DNA of 64,000 nt from DAISJI01 sp964559835 (GTDB lineage Bacteria; Acidobacteriota; Terriglobia; Terriglobales; Acidobacteriaceae): NCBI GenBank assembly GCA_964559835.1, contig CAZLJE010000004.1, forward strand, positions 62,001 to 126,000. Direction: 5' to 3'. The stretch's first letter is position 1; every line of letters starts with the position of its first letter. A program made the translations under genes and the position numbers. Positions 24,642 to 32,549 of the stretch are shown here, one piece after another. The notes under the pieces were generated by a model, which was given only the letters and a program-made list of their open reading frames with translations, was not told the DNA's origin and searched no databases.

Positions 24642-24962
24642 ATGTTTGCCATCAATCGCGCTACAAAATCTCCCACGAGACTTCGGCGCCGCAAAGTCCG
24701 CGCCGCGAACGGCCCCTCCAAACAAGGTCCGAGCCGCCGTCCTACAGCCCACGGGCCGCAAATGCGCCCTGGCGATCCGGTGCGTGAATCCGGCATTTAC
24801 GAGGTCATCCACGGCCGCGACCACCGCCAGGCTCACGAAGTCGTGATGCTGAAGGGTACAGAGTTCCCGCCCTGCGACTCCTGCAACGACAACGTGCGCT
24901 TCCGGCTCGTCCGCACCGCGCCTTACATTTTTCAGGATGGCGATTTCGAAGAGCAGGACTAA
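24642..24962 (+). CDS. Small zinc-ribbon-like protein (paralogue 2)
   Basis: A 106-residue protein from ATG 24642. A basic, low-complexity N-terminal segment (TKSPTRLRRRKVRAANGP) is fused to the domain of the preceding paralogue: MRPGDPVRESGIYEVIHGRDH, then FPPCDSCNDNVRFRLVRTAPY and FQDGDFEEQD. The basic N-terminus could bind nucleic acid, or it may be untranslated if translation starts at the internal ATG (MRPGDP). CxxC suggests metal binding. The function is unknown. Its position just before frr suggests co-expression with translation genes. Confidence 0.65.
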   Translation: MFAINRATKSPTRLRRRKVRAANGPSKQGPSRRPTAHGPQMRPGDPVRESGIYEVIHGRDHRQAHEVVMLKGTEFPPCDSCNDNVRFRLVRTAPYIFQDGDFEEQD

Positions 24963-25039
24963 ATCTCACTCACGAGTCGCCACTCGGCACGGAGCAAAAG
25001 CCCTGTCTAGCGCCGCCGGCGCGCAGTTCATAGCGCCGG

Positions 25040-25095
25040 ACGTAAGTCCCGGGACCTGTAAGGTGGGAAATTTGTCGAGTCCCGTCAGGGACGGC
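25040..25095. repeat. REP-like palindromes upstream of frr
   Basis: GTCCCGGGAC (25046-25055) and GTCCCGTCAGGGAC (25079-25092) lie 23 bases apart in the 210-bp gap. A GCGCCGCCGGCGC palindrome precedes them. The arrangement resembles dispersed REP-type elements; no transposase is nearby. Confidence 0.5.
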
Positions 25096-25142
25096 ACGAG
25101 TTCCTAACAGCCTCACCATCCCTGCCGCTTTTCCTTCCGGTT

Positions 25143-25148
25143 TATAAT
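25143..25148 (+). promoter_or_regulatory. -10 element of a likely frr promoter
   Basis: TATAAT followed 23 bases later by ATG, with GAGGAG as Shine-Dalgarno. A -35 match is weak. This suggests frr has its own promoter despite lying downstream of pyrH. Confidence 0.55.
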
Positions 25149-25171
25149 TTCCGTTTTCATCGAGGAGACTT

Positions 25172-25759
25172 ATGGCGCAAGCTGGCATGGCTTCCATCCC
25201 CGCATTGAAAGAGACCTTTACCCAGATCAAGACGCGCATGGAAAAAGCGGTCGAGGACTTCCGCCGGGAGATGGCGGCGGTCCGCACGGGCCGCGCCTCC
25301 GTGCACATGCTCGACGGCGTGGTGGTCGAGGCCTACGGCACGCAGATGAAGCTCAACGAAGTCAGCACGGTGCATACGCCCGAAGCGCAAATGATCACCG
25401 TGCAGCCTTTCGATCCAAGCACGCTCGGCGCCATCGAAAAAGCGATCCGCTCGGCCGACCTCGGCCTAAACCCGATGAACGACGGCAAGCTCATCCGCGT
25501 CCCCGTCCCCGCCCTTACCGAGGAGCGCCGCAAGGACATGGTCAAGCACCTGCACAAGTTCCTCGAAGAGCACCGCACCGCCATCCGCAATATCCGCCGC
25601 GATGGCAACGACGGCATCAAGAAGGCGATGAAGGACAAGAAGATCACGGAAGACGAGGAACGCCGCGCGCTCGAAGACCTCCAGAAGCTGACCGACGACG
25701 AGATCAAGAAGATGGAAGAGCTGAGCAAAACCAAAGAGAAAGAAGTCATGACGCTGTAG
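25172..25759 (+). CDS. frr: Ribosome recycling factor
   Basis: Splits the post-termination ribosome together with EF-G. The 195-residue protein is slightly longer than the usual 185. It has MEKAVEDFRREMAAVRTGRAS, YGTQMKLNEVSTV, ITVQPFDPSTLGAIEKAI, LNPMNDGKLIRVPVPALTEERR and the long C-terminal helical segment. ATG 25172 (MAQAGMASIPALK) is preceded by GAGGAG; a second Met at residue 6 may be the ancestral start. It belongs to the conserved pyrH-frr neighbourhood but is separated here by two small genes. Confidence 0.96.
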   Translation: MAQAGMASIPALKETFTQIKTRMEKAVEDFRREMAAVRTGRASVHMLDGVVVEAYGTQMKLNEVSTVHTPEAQMITVQPFDPSTLGAIEKAIRSADLGLNPMNDGKLIRVPVPALTEERRKDMVKHLHKFLEEHRTAIRNIRRDGNDGIKKAMKDKKITEDEERRALEDLQKLTDDEIKKMEELSKTKEKEVMTL

Positions 25760-25767
25760 TCCTGCGT

Positions 25768-25821
25768 TTCGAGTTCCGAGGAGAGTGACCCGGAAGTCGG
25801 AACTCAGAACCCGGAACTGAC
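25768..25821. repeat. Short-word array (GGAACTC / CCGGAAGT words)
   Basis: GAGTTCCGAGG, CCCGGAAGTCGGAACTC and AGAACCCGGAACTGAC-like words beginning about 9 bases after the frr stop. Confidence 0.55.
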
Positions 25822-25910
25822 TTCCCAAATCCGTCCACACCCGCAATTTTTCTGCTGCATCTGTTGTGAGCAGGTGCACAATACAGTCGAGCAAGCTTCG
25901 GGGGTGCGCG

Positions 25911-26099
25911 ATGCATATGGACCTCGAAACCATCCTTGCGCTGCACGCCATGCGCCAGCAAGTACGCACCATGGGCGAAGACGATCTTTTGTGTGAAGCC
26001 GAAGACGAGACCTGTCCCTCCTGCGGCGGCCTCCTCTTCGAGGACGAGCGCGAACCCTTCGCCCTCTACTGTCCGGACTGCGACCTCGTTCGCAGCTAG
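25911..26099 (+). CDS. Small zinc-ribbon protein
   Basis: About 62 residues from ATG 25911 (MHMDLETILALHAMR); the frame is open from 25866. A short helix is followed by CPSCGG and CPDCD, two CxxC knuckles 19 residues apart, which is a typical zinc ribbon, set in very acidic surroundings. The role is unknown. Similar small proteins are often transcription or RNA-linked, but nothing here shows that. The stop is followed within one base by an inverted repeat array. Confidence 0.65.
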   Translation: MHMDLETILALHAMRQQVRTMGEDDLLCEAEDETCPSCGGLLFEDEREPFALYCPDCDLVRS

Positions 26100-26100
26100 A

Positions 26101-26248
26101 CGGTATTTCAGTATCTCGGTCGAATAAAGACGCCGTGGATTAAACAAGAAAGAAAAAGATTTATCCGTGAATATCCTTGGAATCCGTGGCTAGTCTTTTA
26201 GCCGACTGAGATACTGAAATACCGACTTACTGATATACCGAAATACCG
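26101..26248. repeat. Mirrored short-word array with perfect 17-bp inverted arms
   Basis: CGGTATTTCAGTATCTC (26101-26117) and GAGATACTGAAATACCG (26208-26224) are perfect inverted repeats. They are followed by further ACTGATATACCGAAATACCG words. The roughly 90-base loop carries TTATCCGTGAATATCC and GGAATCCGTGG words. The left arm starts directly after the preceding stop codon. Confidence 0.85.
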
Positions 26249-26288
26249 TTTATGATGTCCCGTTCCCTACTGGGGTGACGGAGTTTTC

Positions 26289-27206
26289 TTGTCTCATCAG
26301 CCGGTATTGCTGGTCCACGGCGGCGCCTGGGCCATTCCCGACGACATGCTCGACGCGCACCTCAACGGTGTGCAAAACGCCATGCAGGCAGGATGGCGAG
26401 TGCTGGAAAAGGGCGGCTTGGCGCTGGATGCGATCGAAGCCGCCGTTGCCGTTTTAGAGGACGACGAAACTTTCGACGCCGGACGCGGCTCCTTTCTCAA
26501 TCGCGACGGCCGCGTAGAACTCGACGCGCTCATGATGGACGGCAAGACCCTGCGTGCCGGCGGCGTCGGCTGTGTCGAGCACATCCGCAATCCTATCCAT
26601 GTCTGCCGCAAGATTCTCGACGAAAGCCCGCACGTCTACCTGGTCGGCCGCGGCGCGGAACAGTTCGCGCAGAAGCACGGCATCGAACTCATCCCGAACG
26701 AAGAACTGGTCGTCGAGCGCGAGATCGAGCACCTGCGCATCTGTCAGGAAAAAGAAGCCGCCGGCGAGATCCACGAAGTCTTTGCGCCCACTGTCTCGCA
26801 CGACACGGTAGGCGCGGTCGCCCTTGACGCAAACGGCTCGATCGCGGCGGCGACCTCCACCGGCGGAACCCTCAATAAGACGCCGGGCCGCGTCGGCGAC
26901 TCGTCGCTGATCGGCTGCGGATGTTATGCCGACAACCTCGGCGCCGCCTGTTCGACGACCGGATGGGGCGAGCCGATGATGAAGCTGGTGCTCGCCAAGT
27001 GGGCGAACGACCGAGTCATGAATGGCGGCGAACCCGGGCAGGTCGCGCACGAAGCCATCGAATACCTGAAGCGCCGGCTGAACGGCCACGGCGGCATGAT
27101 CCTCCTCGACGCTCGCGGCCGCTACGGCATCGCGCACAACACCCCGCGCATGGCATGGGCGATCAGGACGGTCGATCGAGAGCAGTCCGGGATCGAAACA
27201 AAATAG
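26289..27206 (+). CDS. Isoaspartyl peptidase / L-asparaginase (Ntn hydrolase, plant type)
   Basis: Removes isoaspartyl residues from dipeptides and may hydrolyse asparagine. The 305-residue precursor self-cleaves before a Thr. The likely site is HDTVGAVALDANGSIAAATSTGG (Thr after HD, near residue 176). The family's LVHGGAWAIP, AIEAAVAVLEDDETFDAGRGS, NRDGRVELDA and RVGDSSLIGCGCYAD segments are all present. The start is TTG 26289 (SHQPVLLVHGG). No signal peptide is seen. It is monocistronic and ends against a repeat array. Confidence 0.92.
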   Translation: MSHQPVLLVHGGAWAIPDDMLDAHLNGVQNAMQAGWRVLEKGGLALDAIEAAVAVLEDDETFDAGRGSFLNRDGRVELDALMMDGKTLRAGGVGCVEHIRNPIHVCRKILDESPHVYLVGRGAEQFAQKHGIELIPNEELVVEREIEHLRICQEKEAAGEIHEVFAPTVSHDTVGAVALDANGSIAAATSTGGTLNKTPGRVGDSSLIGCGCYADNLGAACSTTGWGEPMMKLVLAKWANDRVMNGGEPGQVAHEAIEYLKRRLNGHGGMILLDARGRYGIAHNTPRMAWAIRTVDREQSGIETK

Positions 27207-27297
27207 GTGTCAGGCTTCAGGTAGGCGTTAGGGGACAGAAGAAGAACACGCGGTTACCAGCCCGACACCGGACACCCGACCCCTGACACCCGACACC
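27207..27297. repeat. Mirrored short-word array (GGTGTCAGG / CCTGACACC words)
   Basis: GGTGTCAGGCTTCAGG starts at the asparaginase stop. CGACACCGGACACCCGACCC and CTGACACCCGACACCTG form the opposing arm. Confidence 0.75.
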
Positions 27298-27343
27298 TGC
27301 TGTTGCATTTCTCAACGAAGCCTCCTTGTTACCTAGACTTAGC

Positions 27344-27371
27344 TTGCCATTAGCTGTGCTTCTGATATAAA
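27344..27371 (+). promoter_or_regulatory. Sigma-70-type promoter of the TonB-dependent receptor gene
   Basis: TTGCCA (27344-27349), a 16-base spacer and TATAAA (27366-27371). The predicted transcription start is near 27378, giving a leader of about 100 bases with a possible hairpin (GTGGTCGC...GCGCGACC) before the ATG. Confidence 0.6.
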
Positions 27372-27480
27372 AGCCGAACCACATTGTCCACAACCTGGGG
27401 AACCACGCCGAAGTCCAGGCGAGGGGCGAGAAAGCGCTGTGGTCGCAGTTTCTGCGCGACCCGCGAAAAGGTGAATTCCG

Positions 27481-30400
27481 ATGACAAGCCGCATGGGGAA
27501 GCTGCTTTTGTTGTTGGCCGCACTGGCCATGTTCGCTGCGAGTGCATGGGCACAATCGGCGGCAACTGCCGAACTTCATGTGACCGTGAAGGACCCGAAG
27601 GGCGCGGTCGTCCGGAACGCGACCGTGATGGTCACCAACCCGGCGCGAAACATCGAACGCACGCTGACGATCAACGAGGACGGCGAGTACCAGTTCATCT
27701 CCCTCCCGCCGGGGCAGTACACAGTCACCGTGCAGGCGGCCGGATTCGCCAAGGCCGTGGCGAAGAACGTCGTCGTCACTGTCGGTCAGCGGGCGGAATT
27801 TCCGATCTCGCTGTCGTTGCCCACGGCCGAATCTACCGTCGACGTGAATGCCGAGCCCGAACTGATCGAGACGCAGCGCACGGCTACAACAACGACCATT
27901 ACCCAGCAGCGCATCGACAATCTTCCCATCAACGGCCGCAACTACATCAATTTCACGCTGACCGACTCGAAGCTCGCGCGCGACAACACTCCCAACATCC
28001 CGGTCGCGCCCACCTCGGGCTTGAACTTCGGCGGACAGCGCGCCCGCGCCAACCTGGTGAACGTTGACGGCGCGGACGCCGTGGACAATTCCACCAACGG
28101 CATCCGTTCCACCGTTTCGCAGGAAGCGGTGCAGGAATTCCAGGTCATCACCAACAATTACGCCGCCGAGTACGGACGAGCCTCGGGTGGCATCGTGAAC
28201 ATCATCACGCGCTCGGGGACGAATGCCCTCCACGGCAGCGCCTATGGCTACCTGCGTAATCGCAACATCCAGGCGACCAACCCCTTCAGCAACGTGAAAG
28301 ACCCGGCGTATACCCGCGTGCAGGCTGGCTTTGCGCTCGGCGGACCCATCAAGAAGGACAAGACCTTCTTCTATCTCTCGTACGAGACCACGCGCCGTCG
28401 CGAGACTGGGTTCTCCAATATCGGTGCGAACAATTTCAACCTGGTCAATTTCGACGCTTCGGTCCTGGCGCCACTGCTCGGCGGATTGAACCTCGGGACC
28501 CTGCAACTGACGCCCTCGCAGGTCGCCTTCGTCAGCAAGCTGGCGTCGTACGTCCCGGCTTCCCCGGCGAACTACAGCCCGCTGCTGGCCGGCTATCTGG
28601 GATTGGCAGGCGCCGGATCCGGCGTGGGCGTGAAAGGCGTCCTCCCCAGCGCCAACATTCTCGCGATCATGGCGGGCAGCGGCATCCCGACCGCCGGTTG
28701 CGCGGCAACAGGGTTGAAGTGCTTTGCCAGCTCGGGAGCACCGATACCCGGCTATGGATCGTCGTTCTTCCCGCTCGGGCAGGAGATCGGTAACTTCCCG
28801 GTGACCGAAGGCACAACACTCGTGTCGCTTCGCCTCGACCATCGCCTCACCAGCACGCAGAATCTGATGCTTCGCGCCAACGTCAGCCCCAGCACGCAGA
28901 CCGGGCTCGAGGTCAGCGCGCAAGGCACGCAGAATTACGGCCTCAACTCCTACTCGCGCACCTCGGACCTGACTAACCGCGATGTCGCCGGTGTCGTGCA
29001 GCACGAGTGGACGATCGGCAACAACAAGGTCAACGAGTTCCGCTTCCAGTTCGCGCGTCGCGGCCAGAATTACACCTACTCGCACTCGACCGGCGGCAGT
29101 GCAGTCGGCGATCAGATCGCTGGCTACGCGTACATCGGGCGCGAGCCGTTCTCGTACGTCCGACGCACCGAGAAGCGTTATCAGTTCACCGACAATCTCG
29201 CGCTTAGCCACGGGCGCCATGCCTTCAAGTGGGGCGGAGACATCAATTACATACCGCTCAATGCGGACTTCGCCGTGAACTTCGGCGGCGTATACAACTT
29301 CACCGATCTGCCGGCCAGTCTCGCGTCTGGCGGCAAGATCCCTGGCTGCGTCCCCGCGCCGGCGGCGCCCCACGTCTGCGGCACGAACGCGGGCGACCTC
29401 GTGACGCCGCTGTTGTCCGCCGTACAGACGTACGGCTTGGGCATCCCCCAGACCACCACACAGGGCGTCGGCAATCCGCACGACCAATTCTCGAACAAGA
29501 CCCTCGGCGCATATCTCCAGGACACCTGGCGCTTGCGCCCGAACTTGACGCTGAACTACGGCGTTCGCTACGACGTGGAATTCACGCCCACCTTCGCCGC
29601 GCCCAATGCGGTCACCGCAGCGGCGCAAAAGGCGCTCGGCATCACCGAAGGGATTCCGCGCGACTATAACAACGTGGCCCCGCGCATTGGGTTGGCGTGG
29701 GATCCGAGCCGCGACGGCAAGACTGTGGTTCGCGCAGCCTACGGCCTGTTCTACGATCACCCGCTGCTGGCTCTGGCGTTCGATTCGAATGTCGCCGATG
29801 GCGCGCGCGCGCCGCAGTTCGGCCTGCTCTTCGGTAATCCCGGATGCGGCACCAACCTGGCGACGGCAGTGAACGCGGTCAACGTCTTCCAGGGGATCCT
29901 GGCGGCCTGCCCATTCGCTGGTGTTTCGCAGTTGAATTACTTGCCGCAGGAACAACGCTTCAATGCTGCCGCGAATGCGCCTTCGGTCTTCGTCAACCAG
30001 CAGTTCCTCGCGCTCGGCTTGCCGATGACGTTCCTGCCCGACGGCTTCCCGGTTTCCAGCAACTTCCAGTACGCCTACACGAACCAAGCCAGTCTCTCGG
30101 TCGAGCGCGACCTCGGACACAACCTCGCACTCTCCGTCGATTACAACTTCAGTGGCGGACGTCACCTGAACCGTCCGGTCGATTCCAATCCGCTGGTCCC
30201 CTCAGCGCTGCTGAAGAACTACACCAACTGCCTCGCCGATCCCGTTTGCGCGGCCCAGCCGGGCACCGCGCTCGGTCCGCAGTTCGCCGGTTTTGGCGGC
30301 GCGCAGCCCTGCAACGTCGGACCGGCGGGCGCGTGGATCGCCGCGCCCTTCATGAACTTCTTCCGCAAGAGCGGACCGAACCCGTCGTTCACCCCGCTGA

Positions 30401-31224
30401 TCGCAGGTACTCCTTGCGCCGCCATTGAATCGGCCCTGACTGCCGCCTATGGCCTTGGCGTGGGCGTGCCCGTTCCGTTCAACGCGATGGGCGCGAACTA
30501 CTCCAATGGAAGCTCGGTGTATCACGCACTCAGCGTGAACCTGCGCAAGCGCATGAGCGGTCACCTGGAATTCCTCGCCTCGTACACTTGGTCGCACGCC
30601 ATCGACGATTCAACGGATCTCGAGACCCCGCTCTCGGTGCAGGACCCGATGAATCCGGGACGCGACCGGTCGAATTCGATCTTCGACCAGCGCCACCGCT
30701 TTGTCTTCAGCGGCGTGTACCAGACCGGCAGAGTCGCCGGCAATAGCTTCGGAAGCAAGCTGGCGAGCGACTGGACCTTCGCGCCCATCATCGACGTCGC
30801 TTCGGGCCGGCCGTTCCCGATCTTGTCGGGTAGCGATACGAACCTCGATAGCCGAAGCACCAATGACCGTCCGAACGCCGTCACCGCGAATTACGTTTCG
30901 CCCTGCGGCGGTCCGGCGCCGGTGGCGTCCAAGTTCTCGCCGACCGGCTACCTGCAACCCGCCTGCTTCAACGACGCGAACTTCGGCAACGGTACCCTCG
31001 GCCGCAACGCCGGTGTGCGCCCCTACACGCTGTTCACTGATCTGCGCGTCGCCCGTCGCCTGAACCTGACGGAGCGCGTGAAACTCGACGCGATGATGGA
31101 CCTGTTCAACGTGATAAATAAATTCAACGTTGCGGACGTGAATTACATCTGGAATCAGGCAGGGCAGCCGACCGCGGCTTCCGACCCGCGCCAGTTCCAA
31201 TTCGCGTTGAAGCTAGTCTGGTAA
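27481..31224 (+). CDS. TonB-dependent receptor, Oar-like, with carboxypeptidase-regulatory domain
   Basis: Outer-membrane protein of 1247 residues. Signal peptide (LLLLLAALAMFAASAWAQ), then an N-terminal carboxypeptidase-regulatory-like beta domain (about residues 28-115: LHVTVKDPKGAVVRNATV, GEYQFISLPPGQYTV). A plug follows (about 125-245: LPINGRNYINF, VNVDGADAVD, VQEFQVITNNYAAEYGRASGG) and then a large barrel ending in an aromatic (KLVW). This architecture is expanded in Acidobacteriota and is thought to import large substrates or move proteins. The substrate is unknown and there is no SusD partner nearby. A hairpin terminator follows. Confidence 0.93.
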   Translation: MTSRMGKLLLLLAALAMFAASAWAQSAATAELHVTVKDPKGAVVRNATVMVTNPARNIERTLTINEDGEYQFISLPPGQYTVTVQAAGFAKAVAKNVVVTVGQRAEFPISLSLPTAESTVDVNAEPELIETQRTATTTTITQQRIDNLPINGRNYINFTLTDSKLARDNTPNIPVAPTSGLNFGGQRARANLVNVDGADAVDNSTNGIRSTVSQEAVQEFQVITNNYAAEYGRASGGIVNIITRSGTNALHGSAYGYLRNRNIQATNPFSNVKDPAYTRVQAGFALGGPIKKDKTFFYLSYETTRRRETGFSNIGANNFNLVNFDASVLAPLLGGLNLGTLQLTPSQVAFVSKLASYVPASPANYSPLLAGYLGLAGAGSGVGVKGVLPSANILAIMAGSGIPTAGCAATGLKCFASSGAPIPGYGSSFFPLGQEIGNFPVTEGTTLVSLRLDHRLTSTQNLMLRANVSPSTQTGLEVSAQGTQNYGLNSYSRTSDLTNRDVAGVVQHEWTIGNNKVNEFRFQFARRGQNYTYSHSTGGSAVGDQIAGYAYIGREPFSYVRRTEKRYQFTDNLALSHGRHAFKWGGDINYIPLNADFAVNFGGVYNFTDLPASLASGGKIPGCVPAPAAPHVCGTNAGDLVTPLLSAVQTYGLGIPQTTTQGVGNPHDQFSNKTLGAYLQDTWRLRPNLTLNYGVRYDVEFTPTFAAPNAVTAAAQKALGITEGIPRDYNNVAPRIGLAWDPSRDGKTVVRAAYGLFYDHPLLALAFDSNVADGARAPQFGLLFGNPGCGTNLATAVNAVNVFQGILAACPFAGVSQLNYLPQEQRFNAAANAPSVFVNQQFLALGLPMTFLPDGFPVSSNFQYAYTNQASLSVERDLGHNLALSVDYNFSGGRHLNRPVDSNPLVPSALLKNYTNCLADPVCAAQPGTALGPQFAGFGGAQPCNVGPAGAWIAAPFMNFFRKSGPNPSFTPLIAGTPCAAIESALTAAYGLGVGVPVPFNAMGANYSNGSSVYHALSVNLRKRMSGHLEFLASYTWSHAIDDSTDLETPLSVQDPMNPGRDRSNSIFDQRHRFVFSGVYQTGRVAGNSFGSKLASDWTFAPIIDVASGRPFPILSGSDTNLDSRSTNDRPNAVTANYVSPCGGPAPVASKFSPTGYLQPACFNDANFGNGTLGRNAGVRPYTLFTDLRVARRLNLTERVKLDAMMDLFNVINKFNVADVNYIWNQAGQPTAASDPRQFQFALKLVW

Positions 31225-31245
31225 ACGGACTCCCAATGCGGATTC

Positions 31246-31274
31246 AAGGCCGGTCGAGGGCGACCGGCCTTTTT
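31246..31274 (+). terminator. Rho-independent terminator of the TonB receptor gene
   Basis: AAGGCCGGTCG - AGGG - CGACCGGCC followed by TTTTT, 22 bases after the stop codon. Confidence 0.9.
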
Positions 31275-31301
31275 GCAGCACGTTGAACGGAGCTGACTGA
31301 T

Positions 31302-32507
31302 TTGTTCTCGCGGGTATTCAAGGCATTTCGCTATCGCGATTTTCGTCTCATGTGGATCGGCGCCTGCACCTCCAGCATCGGCACCTGGATGCAGATCGTC
31401 GCCCAGGGATGGTTGATCTACCGCCTCAGCCACTCGGCCTTCCTGCTCGCACTGGACCAGTTCCTGGCGGGGCTTCCCATCTTTCTCTTCTCCTTGGTCG
31501 GCGGTGTCATTGCCGACCGTATCGAGCGCCGCCGCATCCTGCTTGGATCGCAATGGGTGCAGATGGCGAGTGCGGGCATCCTGACCGTGCTCGTCGCAAC
31601 GGGAGTGGTGCACGTCTGGCAGATCCTCTGCCTTTCGTTTGTCAGCGGCTTCGCCCAGGCATTTGGCGGACCCGCGTACCAGGCGCTCATCCCAACGCTG
31701 GTCGAACGCGAAGACATGCCGAACGCCATTGCGCTGAATTCGATCCAATTCAACCTCGCCGTCACGGTCGGCCCGGCGCTGGCGGGACAAGCTCTGGCCA
31801 AGCTCGGCGAGACGTGGTGCTTCGGTCTCAACGCCGTCTCGTTCCTGGCGCCCATCATCTCGCTGTCGATCATCACCACGCGCTTCCTGCCCGACAAGAC
31901 CACCGAATCCATCTTCACCAGTTTCAAGAGCGGCATCTCCTTTGCGCGGAAGCAAGCAGGCATGGAAGCCCTGATCTTCCTCGCCTTCTTCATGACCTTC
32001 CTCGCCATGCCGATGCGCACGTACCTGCCGGTGTTCGTGAAGGACATCTTCCATCGCGGCCCGGAGACCTACGGCAACCTGCTTTCGCTGATGGGGATCG
32101 GCTCCATCTTCGGCTCACTAAGTATCGCCGCTGCCGGCAATTTCAAGGGCAAGGGTCGCGTCGCCCTCGCCGCACTCATCCTGCTGGGCTCAGGGATCTC
32201 CGTGTTTGCGGTCTCGAAGGCATTACCTCTCAGTGGCGCGACTCTCGTCATCGTCGGCGCGGCGATGATGGCCGTTTTCGCCACCGTGAACTCGCTGGTG
32301 CAGTTGATCACCACCAACGAAATGCGCGGGCGCGTGATGAGCATCTACAACTTCGCTTTCCGCGGCGGCATGCCGATGGGGAACCTGGTCTCGGGATGGC
32401 TTGTCCCGGTATTCACCGCGCCCATCGTGCTGGGCGTCAACGGCCTTTTGCTGATCGCCGTTGCGCTCTACTTTTTCCTGGTGCAAAGGCGGATCGCCAC
32501 GCTGTAA
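31302..32507 (+). CDS. MFS transporter (EntS/DHA3-like)
   Basis: A 401-residue polytopic inner-membrane protein from TTG 31302. MFSRVFKAFRYRDFRLMWIGA, SSIGTWMQIVAQGWLIYRLS and LVGGVIADRIERRRILLGSQ (MFS motif A) are typical of the DHA3/EntS-type exporters, which often carry siderophores or drugs. About 12 transmembrane segments are visible. The substrate is unknown. It lies just after the TonB receptor but behind a strong terminator, so co-expression is not implied. Confidence 0.9.
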   Translation: MFSRVFKAFRYRDFRLMWIGACTSSIGTWMQIVAQGWLIYRLSHSAFLLALDQFLAGLPIFLFSLVGGVIADRIERRRILLGSQWVQMASAGILTVLVATGVVHVWQILCLSFVSGFAQAFGGPAYQALIPTLVEREDMPNAIALNSIQFNLAVTVGPALAGQALAKLGETWCFGLNAVSFLAPIISLSIITTRFLPDKTTESIFTSFKSGISFARKQAGMEALIFLAFFMTFLAMPMRTYLPVFVKDIFHRGPETYGNLLSLMGIGSIFGSLSIAAAGNFKGKGRVALAALILLGSGISVFAVSKALPLSGATLVIVGAAMMAVFATVNSLVQLITTNEMRGRVMSIYNFAFRGGMPMGNLVSGWLVPVFTAPIVLGVNGLLLIAVALYFFLVQRRIATL

Positions 32508-32549
32508 CGACGTTCGAGGGCGATTACAGGCTCGTTATGATCTTGGGAA

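Noticed and set aside
27217..30165. 982-residue open frame on the minus strand
   Set aside because: Opposite the TonB receptor gene; arginine- and valine-rich low-complexity product without domains.
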